From Klebsiella aerogenes (GTDB taxonomy: Bacteria; Pseudomonadota; Gammaproteobacteria; Enterobacterales; Enterobacteriaceae): 64,000 nucleotides of DNA. A program made the translations under genes and the position numbers. Below, in pieces: positions 1 through 10,984 of this stretch. Numbering within the stretch: position 1 is the first letter of the stretch; the number at the start of each line of letters is the position of its first letter. The stretch is taken from assembly GCA_029027985.1 (NCBI GenBank), contig CP119076.1, forward strand, positions 1,240,001-1,304,000. The letters run 5' to 3'. The notes under the pieces were generated by a model. The model was given only the letters and a program-made list of their open reading frames with translations, ran no database searches and had not been told where the DNA came from.

Positions 1-1723
<1,723 letters not shown>

Positions 1724-1744
1724 TTCTCGCCGCTCGCTGGAGTA

Positions 1745-1909
1745 TTGCCGGGTGGCGCTGCGTTTACCCGGCCTACGGTCGTCCCGGTAAGCACAGCAGC
1801 CGTAGCCCTGCCAGGCGCAGCGCAGGCAGGGAAACTCCCGGTTATAACGTTATTTTGTCGGGCGGCGGCTAACGCCTTACCCGACCTACAAATCCCCGCG
1901 CTGTGGGGT
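1745..1909. repeat. REP/BIME-type palindrome cluster between glnB and hmp
   Basis: Several imperfect palindromes follow one another between two convergent genes: a GCCGGGTGGCGC / TTACCCGGC unit at about 1747-1774, a perfect CCCTGCC/GGCAGGG pair at 1806-1812 and 1825-1831, a TCGGG..CCCGA unit at about 1858-1884, and a CCCC/GGGG hairpin at 1894-1908 next to the hmp stop codon. The GCCGGGT/ACCCGGC core is characteristic of enterobacterial REP sequences. The likely role is mRNA 3'-end stabilisation or termination for glnB and hmp. Confidence 0.75.
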
Positions 1910-1911
1910 GA

Positions 1912-3102
1912 TTACAGTACCTTATGCGGGCCGAAGCACTCGTAATGAATACGATCGCTACCCACGCCTTGCGCTACCAGCTGTTTCGCCGCGTACTGCA
2001 TAAAAGCGACCGGGCCGCAGAGATAGAACTGCATCTGCGGGTCGCGAATATTGTCCGCCAGCGCCGCTAAATCCATCAGACCTTCGCTATCAAAGTGTCC
2101 CGCCTGACGGTCGGCTTCGCTCGGGCTACGGTACCAGACGTGAGCGGTAAATTTCGGCAGCGCCGCGCCCAGCGCTTTGACTTCATCCGCAAAGGCGTGG
2201 ACTTCGCCGTTTTCCGCCGCGTGGAACCAGTTAACCTGGCCCTGGTGATGGGTTTTCGCCAGCGTATCCAGCATCGCCAGCATCGGCGTTTGACCCACGC
2301 CGCCGGAGAGCAGGGTGACTGGCGTCTGAGACTCAACGTTGAGGAAGAAGTCGCCTGCCGGCGCGGCTAAGTAAACCACGTCGCCTTCGCTGGCATGGTT
2401 GTGCAGCCAGTTGGAAACCTGACCGCCGTTTTCGCGTTTCACCGCGATACGATAGCCTTTACCGTCAGGTTTACGGGTCAGCGAGTATTGGCGGATTTCC
2501 TGATATTCGAACGCGTCCGGCTTCAGCCAGATTGCCAGATACTGGCCCGGTTGATAATCGGCGACCGGTTGGCCATCGACCGGCTCCAGTTCAAAGCTGG
2601 TGATAAGCTGGCTGCGCGGTGTTTTCTTGACGATGCGGAACTCGCGAGTACCTTCCCAGCCGCCATTTTTATTAGCGTTATCCTGGTAGATCTGCGCTTC
2701 ACGGTTGATAAAGACGTTAGCCAGTACGCCGTAGGCTTTGCCCCAGGCATCGAGCACTTCCTGGCCCGGGCTGAACATTTCGTCGAGCGTTGCCAGCAGG
2801 TGACCGCCGACGATGTTGTACTGCTCCGGTTTGATCTGGAAGCTGGTATGTTTCTGGGCGATTTTTTCGACCGCTGGCAGCAGAGCTGGCAGATTCTCAA
2901 TATTGCTGGCGTAGGCGGCAATGGCGTTGAACAGCGCTTCACGCTGGTCACCGTTGCGCTGGTTACTCATGTTGAAGATCTCTTTGAGCTCCGGGTTATG
3001 AGTAAACATACGATCGTAAAAATGCGCGGTTAATTTCGGACCGGTCTCTACAAGCAGGGGGATGGTCGCTTTGACTGTGGCGATGGTTTGAGCGTCGAGC
3101 AT
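1912..3102 (-). CDS. hmp: Flavohemoprotein, nitric oxide dioxygenase
   Basis: Converts NO and O2 to nitrate using NADPH, the main aerobic NO defence of enterobacteria; cytosolic. The 396 residues show an N-terminal globin domain with the distal Tyr29 and proximal His85 (KHTSF), followed by a ferredoxin-reductase-like FAD domain (RQYSLT) and an NAD-binding domain (GGVGQTP), ending FGPHKVL. It is transcribed away from glyA across a shared regulatory region holding a near-perfect NsrR site (3130-3152) 27 bp before its start codon, consistent with NO-induced derepression. Confidence 0.98.
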   Translation of the reverse strand: MLDAQTIATVKATIPLLVETGPKLTAHFYDRMFTHNPELKEIFNMSNQRNGDQREALFNAIAAYASNIENLPALLPAVEKIAQKHTSFQIKPEQYNIVGGHLLATLDEMFSPGQEVLDAWGKAYGVLANVFINREAQIYQDNANKNGGWEGTREFRIVKKTPRSQLITSFELEPVDGQPVADYQPGQYLAIWLKPDAFEYQEIRQYSLTRKPDGKGYRIAVKRENGGQVSNWLHNHASEGDVVYLAAPAGDFFLNVESQTPVTLLSGGVGQTPMLAMLDTLAKTHHQGQVNWFHAAENGEVHAFADEVKALGAALPKFTAHVWYRSPSEADRQAGHFDSEGLMDLAALADNIRDPQMQFYLCGPVAFMQYAAKQLVAQGVGSDRIHYECFGPHKVL

Positions 3103-3129
3103 AGCAGCTTCCTTTATCGTGTTATCTTA

Positions 3130-3152
3130 ATGATGCATTTTAAATGCATCTT
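3130..3152 (-). promoter_or_regulatory. NsrR operator upstream of hmp
   Basis: On the minus strand the 23 bp read AAGATGCATTT, a central A, then AAATGCATCAT. This is two 11-bp half-sites in inverted symmetry and agrees with the known NsrR consensus AAGATGCATTT-N-AAATGCATCTT at all but one half-site position. It sits just upstream of the hmp start codon, as in E. coli and Salmonella where NsrR represses hmp. Confidence 0.85.
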
Positions 3153-3213
3153 ATAGAAATACCCCTGCTTTGTAAATGGTTCTTTATAACTTTGCCTTAA
3201 AGCCGTTACAACT

Positions 3214-3226
3214 TGAAGAATTTGCA
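3214..3226. promoter_or_regulatory. Candidate MetR site in the hmp-glyA region
   Basis: TGAAGAATTTGCA resembles the MetR motif TGAA-N5-TTCA with one mismatch in the right half. MetR is known to bind the hmp-glyA intergenic region in E. coli and activates glyA. Position and motif fit, but a single imperfect 13-mer is weak evidence. Confidence 0.35.
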
Positions 3227-3295
3227 TCACAAACCTGAAAAGAAATCCGCAAATAATGTTTGACGCGTTATTGCTCAAAGCCTTGTGTGCTGCGG

Positions 3296-3311
3296 AGCCA
3301 ATCGTTTGCGT
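3296..3311. promoter_or_regulatory. PurR operator upstream of glyA
   Basis: AGCCAATCGTTTGCGT matches the palindromic PurR consensus ACGCAAACGTTTGCGT, with a perfect right half CGTTTGCGT. E. coli glyA is a known member of the PurR regulon with an operator in the same place. A TATACT hexamer at 3353-3358 is a plausible -10 for glyA downstream of it. Confidence 0.8.
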
Positions 3312-3428
3312 AAAATCCTTTGTCAAGACCTGTTATCACAGAATGATTCGGTTATACTGTGGGCCGTCGTCCATCAGGACCGCCTTTTTAGGCCAAAATT
3401 TTATCGTTAGCTGAGTCAGGAGATGCGG

Positions 3429-4682
3429 ATGTTAAAGCGTGAAATGAACATTGCCGATTATGATGCCGAACTGTGGCAGGCTATGGAGCAGGAAAAAGTA
3501 CGTCAGGAAGAGCACATCGAACTGATCGCCTCCGAGAACTACACCAGCCCGCGCGTCATGCAGGCTCAGGGTTCTCAGCTGACCAACAAATATGCAGAAG
3601 GTTATCCGGGCAAGCGTTACTACGGCGGCTGTGAATATGTTGACGTTGTAGAGCAGCTGGCTATCGACCGTGCGAAAGAACTGTTCGGCGCCGACTATGC
3701 TAACGTGCAGCCGCACTCGGGCTCCCAGGCTAACTTCGCGGTCTACACCGCGCTGTTGCAGCCGGGCGATACCGTGCTAGGCATGAACCTGGCGCAAGGC
3801 GGCCACCTGACTCACGGTTCCCCGGTTAACTTCTCCGGCAAACTGTACAACATCATTCCTTATGGTATTGATGAGTCCGGTAAAATTGACTACGAAGACA
3901 TGGCGAAGCAGGCTCAGGAGCACAAACCGAAGATGATTATCGGCGGCTTCTCAGCTTACTCTGGCGTGGTTGACTGGGCAAAAATGCGTGAAATCGCCGA
4001 CAGCATCGGCGCATACCTGTTCGTCGATATGGCGCACGTGGCAGGCCTGATTGCCGCTGGCGTTTATCCGAACCCGGTTCCCCATGCTCACGTCGTCACC
4101 ACCACTACCCACAAAACCCTGGCAGGCCCGCGCGGTGGTCTGATTCTGGCGAAAGGCGGTAGCGAAGAGCTGTATAAGAAACTGAACTCCGCAGTGTTCC
4201 CAAGCGCCCAGGGCGGTCCGCTGATGCACGTTATCGCAGCGAAGGCGGTCGCGCTGAAAGAAGCGATGGAGCCGGAGTTTAAAGTTTACCAGCAGCAGGT
4301 TGCGAAAAATGCCAAAGCGATGGTCGAGGTGTTCCTCAACCGTGGTTACAAAGTCGTTTCTGGCGGGACTGAGAACCACCTGTTCCTGCTGGATCTGGTT
4401 GATAAGAATCTGACCGGTAAAGAAGCTGACGCTGCGCTGGGCCGCGCCAACATCACCGTGAACAAAAACAGCGTACCGAACGATCCGAAGAGCCCGTTCG
4501 TCACTTCCGGTATCCGTATCGGTTCTCCGGCGATTACGCGTCGCGGCTTTAAAGAAGCGGAAGCCAAAGAACTGGCTGGCTGGATGTGCGATGTTCTGGA
4601 CAACATCAACGACGAAGCGGTCATCGAGCGTGTTAAGGGCAAAGTACTGGACATCTGCGCCCGTTTCCCGGTTTACGCATAA
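3429..4682 (+). CDS. glyA: Serine hydroxymethyltransferase
   Basis: PLP enzyme converting serine plus tetrahydrofolate to glycine and 5,10-methylene-tetrahydrofolate, the main one-carbon source for purine, thymidylate and methionine synthesis. I chose the second ATG (3429, [12 protein letters not shown]) because it gives the 417-residue family length and places the AGGAG at 3417-3421 seven bases upstream; an in-frame ATG two codons earlier is too close to it. The PLP-lysine motif [14 protein letters not shown] is intact. Variants such as AQGGHLTHG and VFPSAQGG differ from E. coli and are like those I recall from Klebsiella. A terminator follows. Confidence 0.98.
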   Translation: MLKREMNIADYDAELWQAMEQEKVRQEEHIELIASENYTSPRVMQAQGSQLTNKYAEGYPGKRYYGGCEYVDVVEQLAIDRAKELFGADYANVQPHSGSQANFAVYTALLQPGDTVLGMNLAQGGHLTHGSPVNFSGKLYNIIPYGIDESGKIDYEDMAKQAQEHKPKMIIGGFSAYSGVVDWAKMREIADSIGAYLFVDMAHVAGLIAAGVYPNPVPHAHVVTTTTHKTLAGPRGGLILAKGGSEELYKKLNSAVFPSAQGGPLMHVIAAKAVALKEAMEPEFKVYQQQVAKNAKAMVEVFLNRGYKVVSGGTENHLFLLDLVDKNLTGKEADAALGRANITVNKNSVPNDPKSPFVTSGIRIGSPAITRRGFKEAEAKELAGWMCDVLDNINDEAVIERVKGKVLDICARFPVYA

Positions 4683-4698
4683 TATTGCATCATTAAGA

Positions 4699-4728
4699 TC
4701 AAAAAGGCCGCGATTGCGGCCTTTTTTA
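4699..4728. terminator. Bidirectional intrinsic terminator, glyA/yphA
   Basis: AAAAAGGCCGC / GCGGCCTTTTTT forms a GC-rich stem around a short loop, with A and T tracts on its two sides. It can therefore end glyA on the plus strand and yphA on the minus strand, which converge here. Confidence 0.9.
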
Positions 4729-4738
4729 TATTTGAGGA

Positions 4739-5161
4739 TTAACGACGGTCTATCGAAATAGCACCTGGACCGGTAATCGCCAGCAGCAGGAAGGCCCCGG
4801 CGATACTGATGTTCTTATAGAAGTTAATCATATTTGGCATCACCGCATCGCCGGTCATATCCCAGTAGTGGTGGCCAATAACCGCAGTACCGAGAGTATA
4901 GAAAATGAAGATCACCGCCAGCGGACGGGTGAAAAAGCCTAAAACAATCAGAATGGCGGCCGGAACCTCCATTATCACCGCGATAATCGCCGCCAGCATT
5001 GGCATCGGCGCGCCGGATGAAGCCATATACTGTACCGTCCCACTGAAGCCCATCAGTTTGGGATAACCAAAAATAATGAACAGCAGCACGATAGCAATAC
5101 GTGCGATTAACAGCAGGACATGGCGGGAAGAGCCAAAGTCAAAATAGCGTAGCGTGTTCAT
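4739..5161 (-). CDS. yphA: DoxX-family inner membrane protein YphA
   Basis: A 140-residue membrane protein of the DoxX family, nearly identical over its length to E. coli YphA ([17 protein letters not shown] at the N-terminus, [10 protein letters not shown] at the C-terminus). Four hydrophobic segments are visible (about residues 14-32, 50-72, 77-95 and 112-130), fitting the four-helix family fold. The function is unknown; DoxX proteins are often tied to redox or thiol stress. In E. coli, as I recall, yphA lies at the far end of the yph cluster beyond yphB, whereas here it lies between glyA and yphH. Confidence 0.92.
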   Translation of the reverse strand: MNTLRYFDFGSSRHVLLLIARIAIVLLFIIFGYPKLMGFSGTVQYMASSGAPMPMLAAIIAVIMEVPAAILIVLGFFTRPLAVIFIFYTLGTAVIGHHYWDMTGDAVMPNMINFYKNISIAGAFLLLAITGPGAISIDRR

Positions 5162-5236
5162 AATCAGCCCTTTATCACAGGTCGTGTGATTTAAACGTAA
5201 TACACATTTTTACTCCCCGCCACGTATCCTTTGCGA

Positions 5237-6430
5237 TCAACGCAACGTCTGCAATTGCTCCTCAACGTACAGATATCCGATCCCCATCAGTTGCTGTGCG
5301 CGGGTCAGTTTGCCAAAGCCGATTTGAGTGGCATGCGCTCGTGGAGTATCTCCGTGATCAAAAGGATTAAAGCCGGTCTGTTTGACGATACTCTCCAGCC
5401 ATTGTTCACCAAAAGCACAGCTGCGCCCATATAGCCAAATTTGATTAATGTTTATAATATTCAAGAAATTATAAAGACTTAAGCCAATGGCATTAGCTGC
5501 GTCATCGACCCAGGCGCGAATATGCACATCCCCCCGTTCCCAGGCTTCAATGAGTGATGTCGTGGTTAATTGTTCGGGAGAAAGCGGTGCTTCAGGTTGC
5601 GTTTTAAGCCACATCCGGGCCTGTTTTTTCAATGCGCTGAGGGAAGCCACGGTTTCCAGGCAACCATATCTTCCGCAATCGCAGGCTCTGCCGTCGGGAT
5701 TAACGATGGTATGTCCAATCTGGCCGCTGCCGTAGAGACTGCCCCGATAGATCTGATCGTTAATGACAAATGACGAACCAATACCGTAGTCGACGTTAAT
5801 AACGCAAAAATCCGGTTGTATCCCCTGATGCTGCCATTTCTCCGCCAGCGCCAGCATTACGCAGTCGTTATCGACCATGACGCGGACATTGAGCTTTTCC
5901 TCCAGTAGATATTTCAACTCAATGGGTTGCTTCCAGGGGGCTTGAGGCATGGTTTGCGATACGCCAGTTCTCGCATCAACCTGCCCATGAACCGCCAGCG
6001 CCAGGTTGATTTTGCGATTGGGCCAATTCTTACGGTACTGGTGCCAGCATTTCTCAATGGCCGCCAGTAATGCCTGAGGATTAGGGGCGTCAATAGCATG
6101 GTATTCAACGTCGCCTTTTGGGCTCAGGCAGGCGTTGCCAAGCTGGCACTCAATACTAGTTGGCGTGATGTTCATGCATAAGGTCCAGTCACCATCAGGG
6201 GCGATTAGCCAGGCGCCGCTGCTATGGCCACGCGAAAGGTGGTCGTCTTGTATATTGACGACGCGTCCCTCTTCTTCCAGTTCCTGAAGAATATTGCTGA
6301 CCGCAGGAATCGAGATTTGCGCCAGTCGTGCAAGGGTTGATTTGCTGGCCCGTTTCTGGCGATACAGGTATTCCAACAACACTCCTTTGTTGTAATGGCG
6401 AATCTGCTGATTGTTGATGCAGGCTTTCAT
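5237..6430 (-). CDS. yphH: ROK-family transcriptional regulator YphH
   Basis: The 397 residues match E. coli YphH. The N-terminus (about 1-75) is a MarR/XylR-type winged helix (KSTLARLAQISIPAVSNILQELEEEGRVV); the rest is a ROK sugar-kinase-like fold with the family zinc motif CDCGRYGCLETVAS and the ATP-site-like DYGIGSSFVI. Family members such as NagC, Mlc and XylR are sugar-responsive repressors. It is divergent from the yphGFEDCB operon, so it is probably the local regulator; its inducer is not known to me. Two TGTTAACT boxes in the divergent region are candidate binding sites. Confidence 0.92.
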   Translation of the reverse strand: MKACINNQQIRHYNKGVLLEYLYRQKRASKSTLARLAQISIPAVSNILQELEEEGRVVNIQDDHLSRGHSSGAWLIAPDGDWTLCMNITPTSIECQLGNACLSPKGDVEYHAIDAPNPQALLAAIEKCWHQYRKNWPNRKINLALAVHGQVDARTGVSQTMPQAPWKQPIELKYLLEEKLNVRVMVDNDCVMLALAEKWQHQGIQPDFCVINVDYGIGSSFVINDQIYRGSLYGSGQIGHTIVNPDGRACDCGRYGCLETVASLSALKKQARMWLKTQPEAPLSPEQLTTTSLIEAWERGDVHIRAWVDDAANAIGLSLYNFLNIININQIWLYGRSCAFGEQWLESIVKQTGFNPFDHGDTPRAHATQIGFGKLTRAQQLMGIGYLYVEEQLQTLR

Positions 6431-6545
6431 AAACTAAACCCTGTTAACTAAATTGCGTGATTATTGTGCATAAATACGCTGATTTCGTCTATTAAACTGC
6501 TCTCATTATTTCACTTTAGTATGTCTTGTTAACTTTGAGGGCATT
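6431..6545. promoter_or_regulatory. Divergent yphH/yphG control region with paired TGTTAACT boxes
   Basis: This 115-bp AT-rich region separates the divergent yphH and yphG. The 8-mer TGTTAACT, with palindromic core GTTAAC, occurs at 6442-6449 and 6527-6534. Each copy ends exactly 11 bp from the neighbouring start codon, and the two are 85 bp apart. The yphG ribosome site is GAGG at 6537-6540. The paired boxes are candidate operators for YphH; this is an inference from position and symmetry. Confidence 0.45.
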
Positions 6546-9500
6546 ATGAGTTCAGTAAACGTCTGGCAGGAAACGGTACATATTCCGACTTATGAAACCG
6601 GGGCGCAGGATGTTCACCCCATGTTTCTGGAAAATCGGGTTTATCAGGGGTCTTCCGGAGCCGTGTATCCCTATGGTGTGACGGACACGTTGAGTGAGGA
6701 TAAAACACTAAAAGCCTGGCAGGCAGTATGGCTGGAAAACGATTATATCAAAATTATGATCCTGCCCCAGTTAGGCGGGCGTGTACACCGTGCATGGGAT
6801 AAGGTCAGACAACGCGATTTTGTTTATCACAATGATGTTATCAAACCTGCTCTGGTAGGGCTGCTTGGCCCATGGATCTCCGGCGGAATAGAATTCAACT
6901 GGCCGCAGCACCATCGTCCAACGACCTATATGCCGGTGGATTTTACCATCAGCGAAAATGACGATGGCTCAAAAACCGTTTGGGTTGGCGAGACCGAGCC
7001 GATGCACGGATTGCAGGTGATGACCGGGTTTACTCTGCGACCGGAACGTGCAGCGCTGGAGATTGGGAGCCGGGTCTATAACAGCAATGCCACGCCGCGT
7101 CATTTCTTATGGTGGGCGAATCCGGCGGTGAAAGGCGGCGACGGCCATCAAAGTGTATTCCCGCCGGATGTTAACGCGGTATTTGATCATGGCAAACGCG
7201 CAGTTTCAGCTTTTCCGATTGCCACCGGGACTTATTACAAGGTGGACTACTCGGCTGGCGTTGATATTTCGCGCTACAAAAATGTTCCCGTACCGACCTC
7301 CTACATGGCGGAGAAATCAGAGTACGATTTTGTCGGTGCCTGGTGCCATGATGAGAATGGCGGGCTGCTGCACGTTGCGGATCATCATATTGCGCCGGGG
7401 AAAAAACAGTGGAGCTGGGGTTATAGCGAATTTGGTCAGGCATGGGATAAAAATCTGACGGATGAGAACGGACCGTACATCGAATTGATGACCGGTATTT
7501 TCGCCGATAACCAACCGGATTTTACCTGGCTCGACCCGTTTGAAGAGAAACGCTTTGAGCAATATTTCCTGCCTTACCACTCACTAGGCATGGTACAGAA
7601 CGCCTCGCGCGATGCGGTGATTAAACTGCAGCGTGATGAGGATGATATTGTCTGGGGCGTGTATGCCATTTCTCCTCTTACCGCACATCGTCTTACCGTT
7701 CGTGAAGAGGGTAACCCGCAGCCGCTGTTGGATGAAATGATTGGGTTGGCGCCATGCGCTGTTGTGCAAGGGAAGCTCGCTGGTTTGGAGCCCGCGCGTC
7801 TGACTATGGAGTTGTTTGATAGCCGGGGCAGGTGTGTCTTGTTTTATCAGGAACACCAACCGCAGGAAATTCCACTACCTGAGGTGGCGAAGGCTCCGTT
7901 AAGCGCTGATGAGATTGGCAGCGTGGATGAAGCGTGGTTTATCGGCCAGCATCTGGAACAGTATCACCACGCCAGCCGTTCACCTTTTGACTATTACCTG
8001 CGCGGTATTGAACTGGATCCGCAGGATTACCGCTGCAATCTGGCGTTGGCGATGCTGGAATATAATCGTGCTGATTACCCGCGAGCTATCGATTATGCGA
8101 CTCAGGCATTGACGCGTTCGCACCGGCTAAATAAAAACCCCCAGTGCGGCCAGGCGAGCATGATCCGCGCCAGCGCCAGAGAGCGACTTCAGCAGTGGCA
8201 TGAAGCGCAGGAGGATTTTTGGCGCGCGGTGTGGAGCGGCAACAGTAAAGCGGGCGGGTATTACGGACTTGCCAGGCTCGCTACGCGCAATGAACGTTAT
8301 GATGATGCCCTGAATTTTTGTCGACAGAGTCTGCTGGCATGCCAAACCAATCAGGATGTGCTGTCTCTGGAGACGTTATTACTACATCTCACAGGTCGCT
8401 GCGACGAGGCACAGGAGCAAATTGAAGCATTGCTGCGTGACTACCCACTGAATACTACCTTCTGGTGGATAAAGTCGGTGCTATCAAAAGCGGAGCCGGA
8501 TATCGCGCAATGGGTAGGGGTATGCCAGTCGCGGGATATTAACGCCCTGCAGACCGCCGGATTGTTACTGAGCTGGGGAATGGTCGATCGGGCGCAGGAC
8601 GTACTGGTTACGCTGAATTGCCAGAAAACGCTACCACTCTATTTACAAGCCAGCCTGAGCGAGGGTGACGAGCGTGTCGCGCTGATAAACCGCGCCCATG
8701 AGGCGTTTCCTGACTTCGTGCGTTTCCCTAATCTATTAGTAGAAGTGGCTGCGCTGGAGAATGTGACGGAGTGCTATTTTGCCCAGCATCTGCTTGCCTG
8801 TTTCCACTACAGTCGCCGTAACTACGAGAAAGCAACTCAGCTGTGGCTGCGCTGTGTTGAAATGGCTCCTGATTTCGCTGATGGGTGGCGAGGGATAGCG
8901 ATTCATGCGTGGAATAAGCAGTCTGATGCTGGCCTGGCGGCAACCTATCTGGATAAAGCCTGTGAACAGCAACCTGAGGATGCCCGTCTGTTGTTTGAGC
9001 GAGATCTGCTGGATAAGCTTACTGCCGCGGAGCCAGAAAAACGCCTCGCCCGGCTGGAGGCCAATCTTGCTACGGCGCTGAAACGTGATGATTTAACGGC
9101 TGAGTTACTACATTTGTGGCATTTTGCCGGGAAAGTTGAGCAAGCCGCCGGTGTCCTGGCTTCGCGTAAGTTTCATCCGTGGGAAGGTGGTGAAGGAAAA
9201 ATAACCAGCCAGTTTATTCTCAACCATTTGCTGCAGGCCTGGCAGCATATTCATCAACAGCAACCGCAGCAGGCTGAAGAGTTATTGCTCTCCGCGTTGC
9301 ATTATCCGGATAACCTTAGCGAAGGGCGATTGCCGGGGCAAACCGATAACGATATCTGGTTTTGGCTAGGTATTTGCGCCAGGCAGCAGGGCAGGGATGA
9401 GCGGGCCCTTGAGTGTTTCCACAAAGCAGCGCTGGGCGAGCGGACTATCAATATCCATAGCTACTACAACGATCAGCCAGTGGACTATCTCTTCTGGCAA

Positions 9501-9827
9501 GGTATCGCCTTGCGGATGCTTGGTGAACACTCGGTCAGCACCCGGCTTTTTAGCGATATGTTGAAGTGGTCGCAGCATATGGAAACTGAGCGGGTGGAAG
9601 CTGATTTTTTCGCGGTATCCCAGCCGGACCTGCTCGCGCTATATGCCGATATTCAAAAGCAACATCGGGAGAAGTGTTTGTTCGTACGCGTTCTGGCGAC
9701 GGCAGGGTTGGGCGGGGGCGCAAGATACGAGCAAGCGCTGTCTGAACTTGAAACGCTGAATCCTGCCTGGGCAAAGGCGGCGCTGTTCCGACAGACAATA
9801 CCGTTTGTGCAGCACCTCATTAACTAA
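6546..9827 (+). CDS. yphG: YphG: DUF5107 domain plus tetratricopeptide repeats
   Basis: A 1093-residue cytosolic protein, about the length of E. coli YphG. Residues about 30-350 form the DUF5107 region, which looks like an aldose-epimerase-type beta-sandwich (MILPQLGGRVHRAWDK, GGIEFNWPQHHRPTTY). From about 490 on come degenerate TPR units (DYRCNLALAMLEYNRADYPRAIDYATQAL, YYGLARLATRNERYDDALNFCRQSL, DFADGWRGIAIHAWNKQSDAGLAATYLDKA). There is no signal peptide or membrane segment. As first gene of the sugar operon it may act on a sugar or glycoside, but no activity is known to me. Confidence 0.9.
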   Translation: MSSVNVWQETVHIPTYETGAQDVHPMFLENRVYQGSSGAVYPYGVTDTLSEDKTLKAWQAVWLENDYIKIMILPQLGGRVHRAWDKVRQRDFVYHNDVIKPALVGLLGPWISGGIEFNWPQHHRPTTYMPVDFTISENDDGSKTVWVGETEPMHGLQVMTGFTLRPERAALEIGSRVYNSNATPRHFLWWANPAVKGGDGHQSVFPPDVNAVFDHGKRAVSAFPIATGTYYKVDYSAGVDISRYKNVPVPTSYMAEKSEYDFVGAWCHDENGGLLHVADHHIAPGKKQWSWGYSEFGQAWDKNLTDENGPYIELMTGIFADNQPDFTWLDPFEEKRFEQYFLPYHSLGMVQNASRDAVIKLQRDEDDIVWGVYAISPLTAHRLTVREEGNPQPLLDEMIGLAPCAVVQGKLAGLEPARLTMELFDSRGRCVLFYQEHQPQEIPLPEVAKAPLSADEIGSVDEAWFIGQHLEQYHHASRSPFDYYLRGIELDPQDYRCNLALAMLEYNRADYPRAIDYATQALTRSHRLNKNPQCGQASMIRASARERLQQWHEAQEDFWRAVWSGNSKAGGYYGLARLATRNERYDDALNFCRQSLLACQTNQDVLSLETLLLHLTGRCDEAQEQIEALLRDYPLNTTFWWIKSVLSKAEPDIAQWVGVCQSRDINALQTAGLLLSWGMVDRAQDVLVTLNCQKTLPLYLQASLSEGDERVALINRAHEAFPDFVRFPNLLVEVAALENVTECYFAQHLLACFHYSRRNYEKATQLWLRCVEMAPDFADGWRGIAIHAWNKQSDAGLAATYLDKACEQQPEDARLLFERDLLDKLTAAEPEKRLARLEANLATALKRDDLTAELLHLWHFAGKVEQAAGVLASRKFHPWEGGEGKITSQFILNHLLQAWQHIHQQQPQQAEELLLSALHYPDNLSEGRLPGQTDNDIWFWLGICARQQGRDERALECFHKAALGERTINIHSYYNDQPVDYLFWQGIALRMLGEHSVSTRLFSDMLKWSQHMETERVEADFFAVSQPDLLALYADIQKQHREKCLFVRVLATAGLGGGARYEQALSELETLNPAWAKAALFRQTIPFVQHLIN

Positions 9828-9967
9828 AGAGTGTTTACTGTAATCTTTGAGCGGCCTGACCCGCCGCTTTTCCCGAGATGTTTAGAATATGTGAAATTAT
9901 TCGGTGGTATGCCCGTTTATCGCCGGAATTAAACAACAATAAATGCCTGACCCTACAGGAGGCACGT

Positions 9968-10951
9968 ATGTCTAAAAACAAGGTAGTCTCGTTTTTTTCA
10001 TGTTTACTGTTAACGTTGTTGAGTATTTCATTCCCTGGCTTTGGCGCAGAGAAAGAGGTTACCGTCGGCGCTATCTATCTTGATACTCAGGGATATTACG
10101 CGGGGGTTCGCCAGGGCGTTCAGGATGCGGCTAAAGAGAACCAGGCGAAAATTCAGCTGATTGAAACTAACGCCCAGGGGGATATTTCTAAAGAGAGTTC
10201 GTTTATCGATACGTTGGTTGCGCGTAATGTCGATGCCATCATACTTTCTGCCGTTTCAGAAAATGGCAGCAGTCGTGCGGTTCGCCGGGCCAATGAGGCG
10301 GGGATTCCGGTCATTTGTTACAATACCTGTATTAATGAGAAAGGCGTGGATAAGTACGTCTCCGCTTATTTGGTCGGCGATCCCTTTGAATTCGGTAAAA
10401 AGTTGGGGGATGCTGCAGCCGATTATTTTGTCGCTAATAAAATCAGCGCGCCAAAAATTGCCGTAATCAACTGCGAAGCGTTTGAAGTGTGCGTGCAGCG
10501 GCGAAAAGGTTTTGAGGCAGCGCTAAAGGCGCGCGTTCCGGGGATGCAGATTGTTGCCAACCAGGAGGGAACCGTCCTCGATAAAGCCATCTCGGTAGGT
10601 GAAAAGCTCATTATCTCCTCATCCAGTCTGGACGCCATTATGGGGGAATCGGGCGGCGCCACGTTGGGTGCGGTTAAAGCCGTCCGTAACCAGGGAAAAG
10701 CGGGGAAAATTGCCGTATTCGGTTCTGATATGACAACAGAAATTGCTCAGGAGTTACAAAACTACCAGGTACTGAAAGCCGTTGTGGATATTTCTGGTAA
10801 GAAAATGGGCAATGCCGTTTTCGCGCAAACCATGAACGTCATTAATAAAACGCCGGTAGGAAACAAAATCATTCCGGTGGATATCGATACCTACGTTAAA
10901 TCTGAAGACGGTAAGCAGTGGCTGGTTACTCATGTCGATGGTTTGCCTTGA
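9968..10951 (+). CDS. yphF: YphF periplasmic sugar-binding protein of an ABC transporter
   Basis: Solute-binding protein of the ribose/galactose (Peripla_BP_4) type that delivers substrate to the YphE/YphD importer. I chose ATG 9968 because AGGAGG lies just upstream and because a clean Sec signal peptide follows (MSKNKVVSFFSCLLLTLL.. cleaved near FGA-EKE); this gives 327 residues, as in E. coli. Family motifs visible are GAIYLDTQGYYAGVRQG, VDAIILSAVSENG, GIPVICYNTC and FGSDMTTEIAQEL. The ligand is unknown, probably a pentose, hexose or polyol. A 140-bp gap separates it from yphG. Confidence 0.93.
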   Translation: MSKNKVVSFFSCLLLTLLSISFPGFGAEKEVTVGAIYLDTQGYYAGVRQGVQDAAKENQAKIQLIETNAQGDISKESSFIDTLVARNVDAIILSAVSENGSSRAVRRANEAGIPVICYNTCINEKGVDKYVSAYLVGDPFEFGKKLGDAAADYFVANKISAPKIAVINCEAFEVCVQRRKGFEAALKARVPGMQIVANQEGTVLDKAISVGEKLIISSSSLDAIMGESGGATLGAVKAVRNQGKAGKIAVFGSDMTTEIAQELQNYQVLKAVVDISGKKMGNAVFAQTMNVINKTPVGNKIIPVDIDTYVKSEDGKQWLVTHVDGLP

Positions 10952-10984
10952 TGACCCCTGTCAGCTAACTGAGGTAGCGATGTT

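Noticed and set aside
1745-1945. 66-codon plus-strand frame after glnB
   Set aside because: It runs through the REP palindromes and into hmp antisense; composition reflects the repeats.
6451-6475. A CRP-like site in the yphH/yphG gap (GCGTGATTATTGTGCA)
   Set aside because: Only one half (GTGA) fits the consensus; the other half does not read TCACA, so I do not claim a CRP site.
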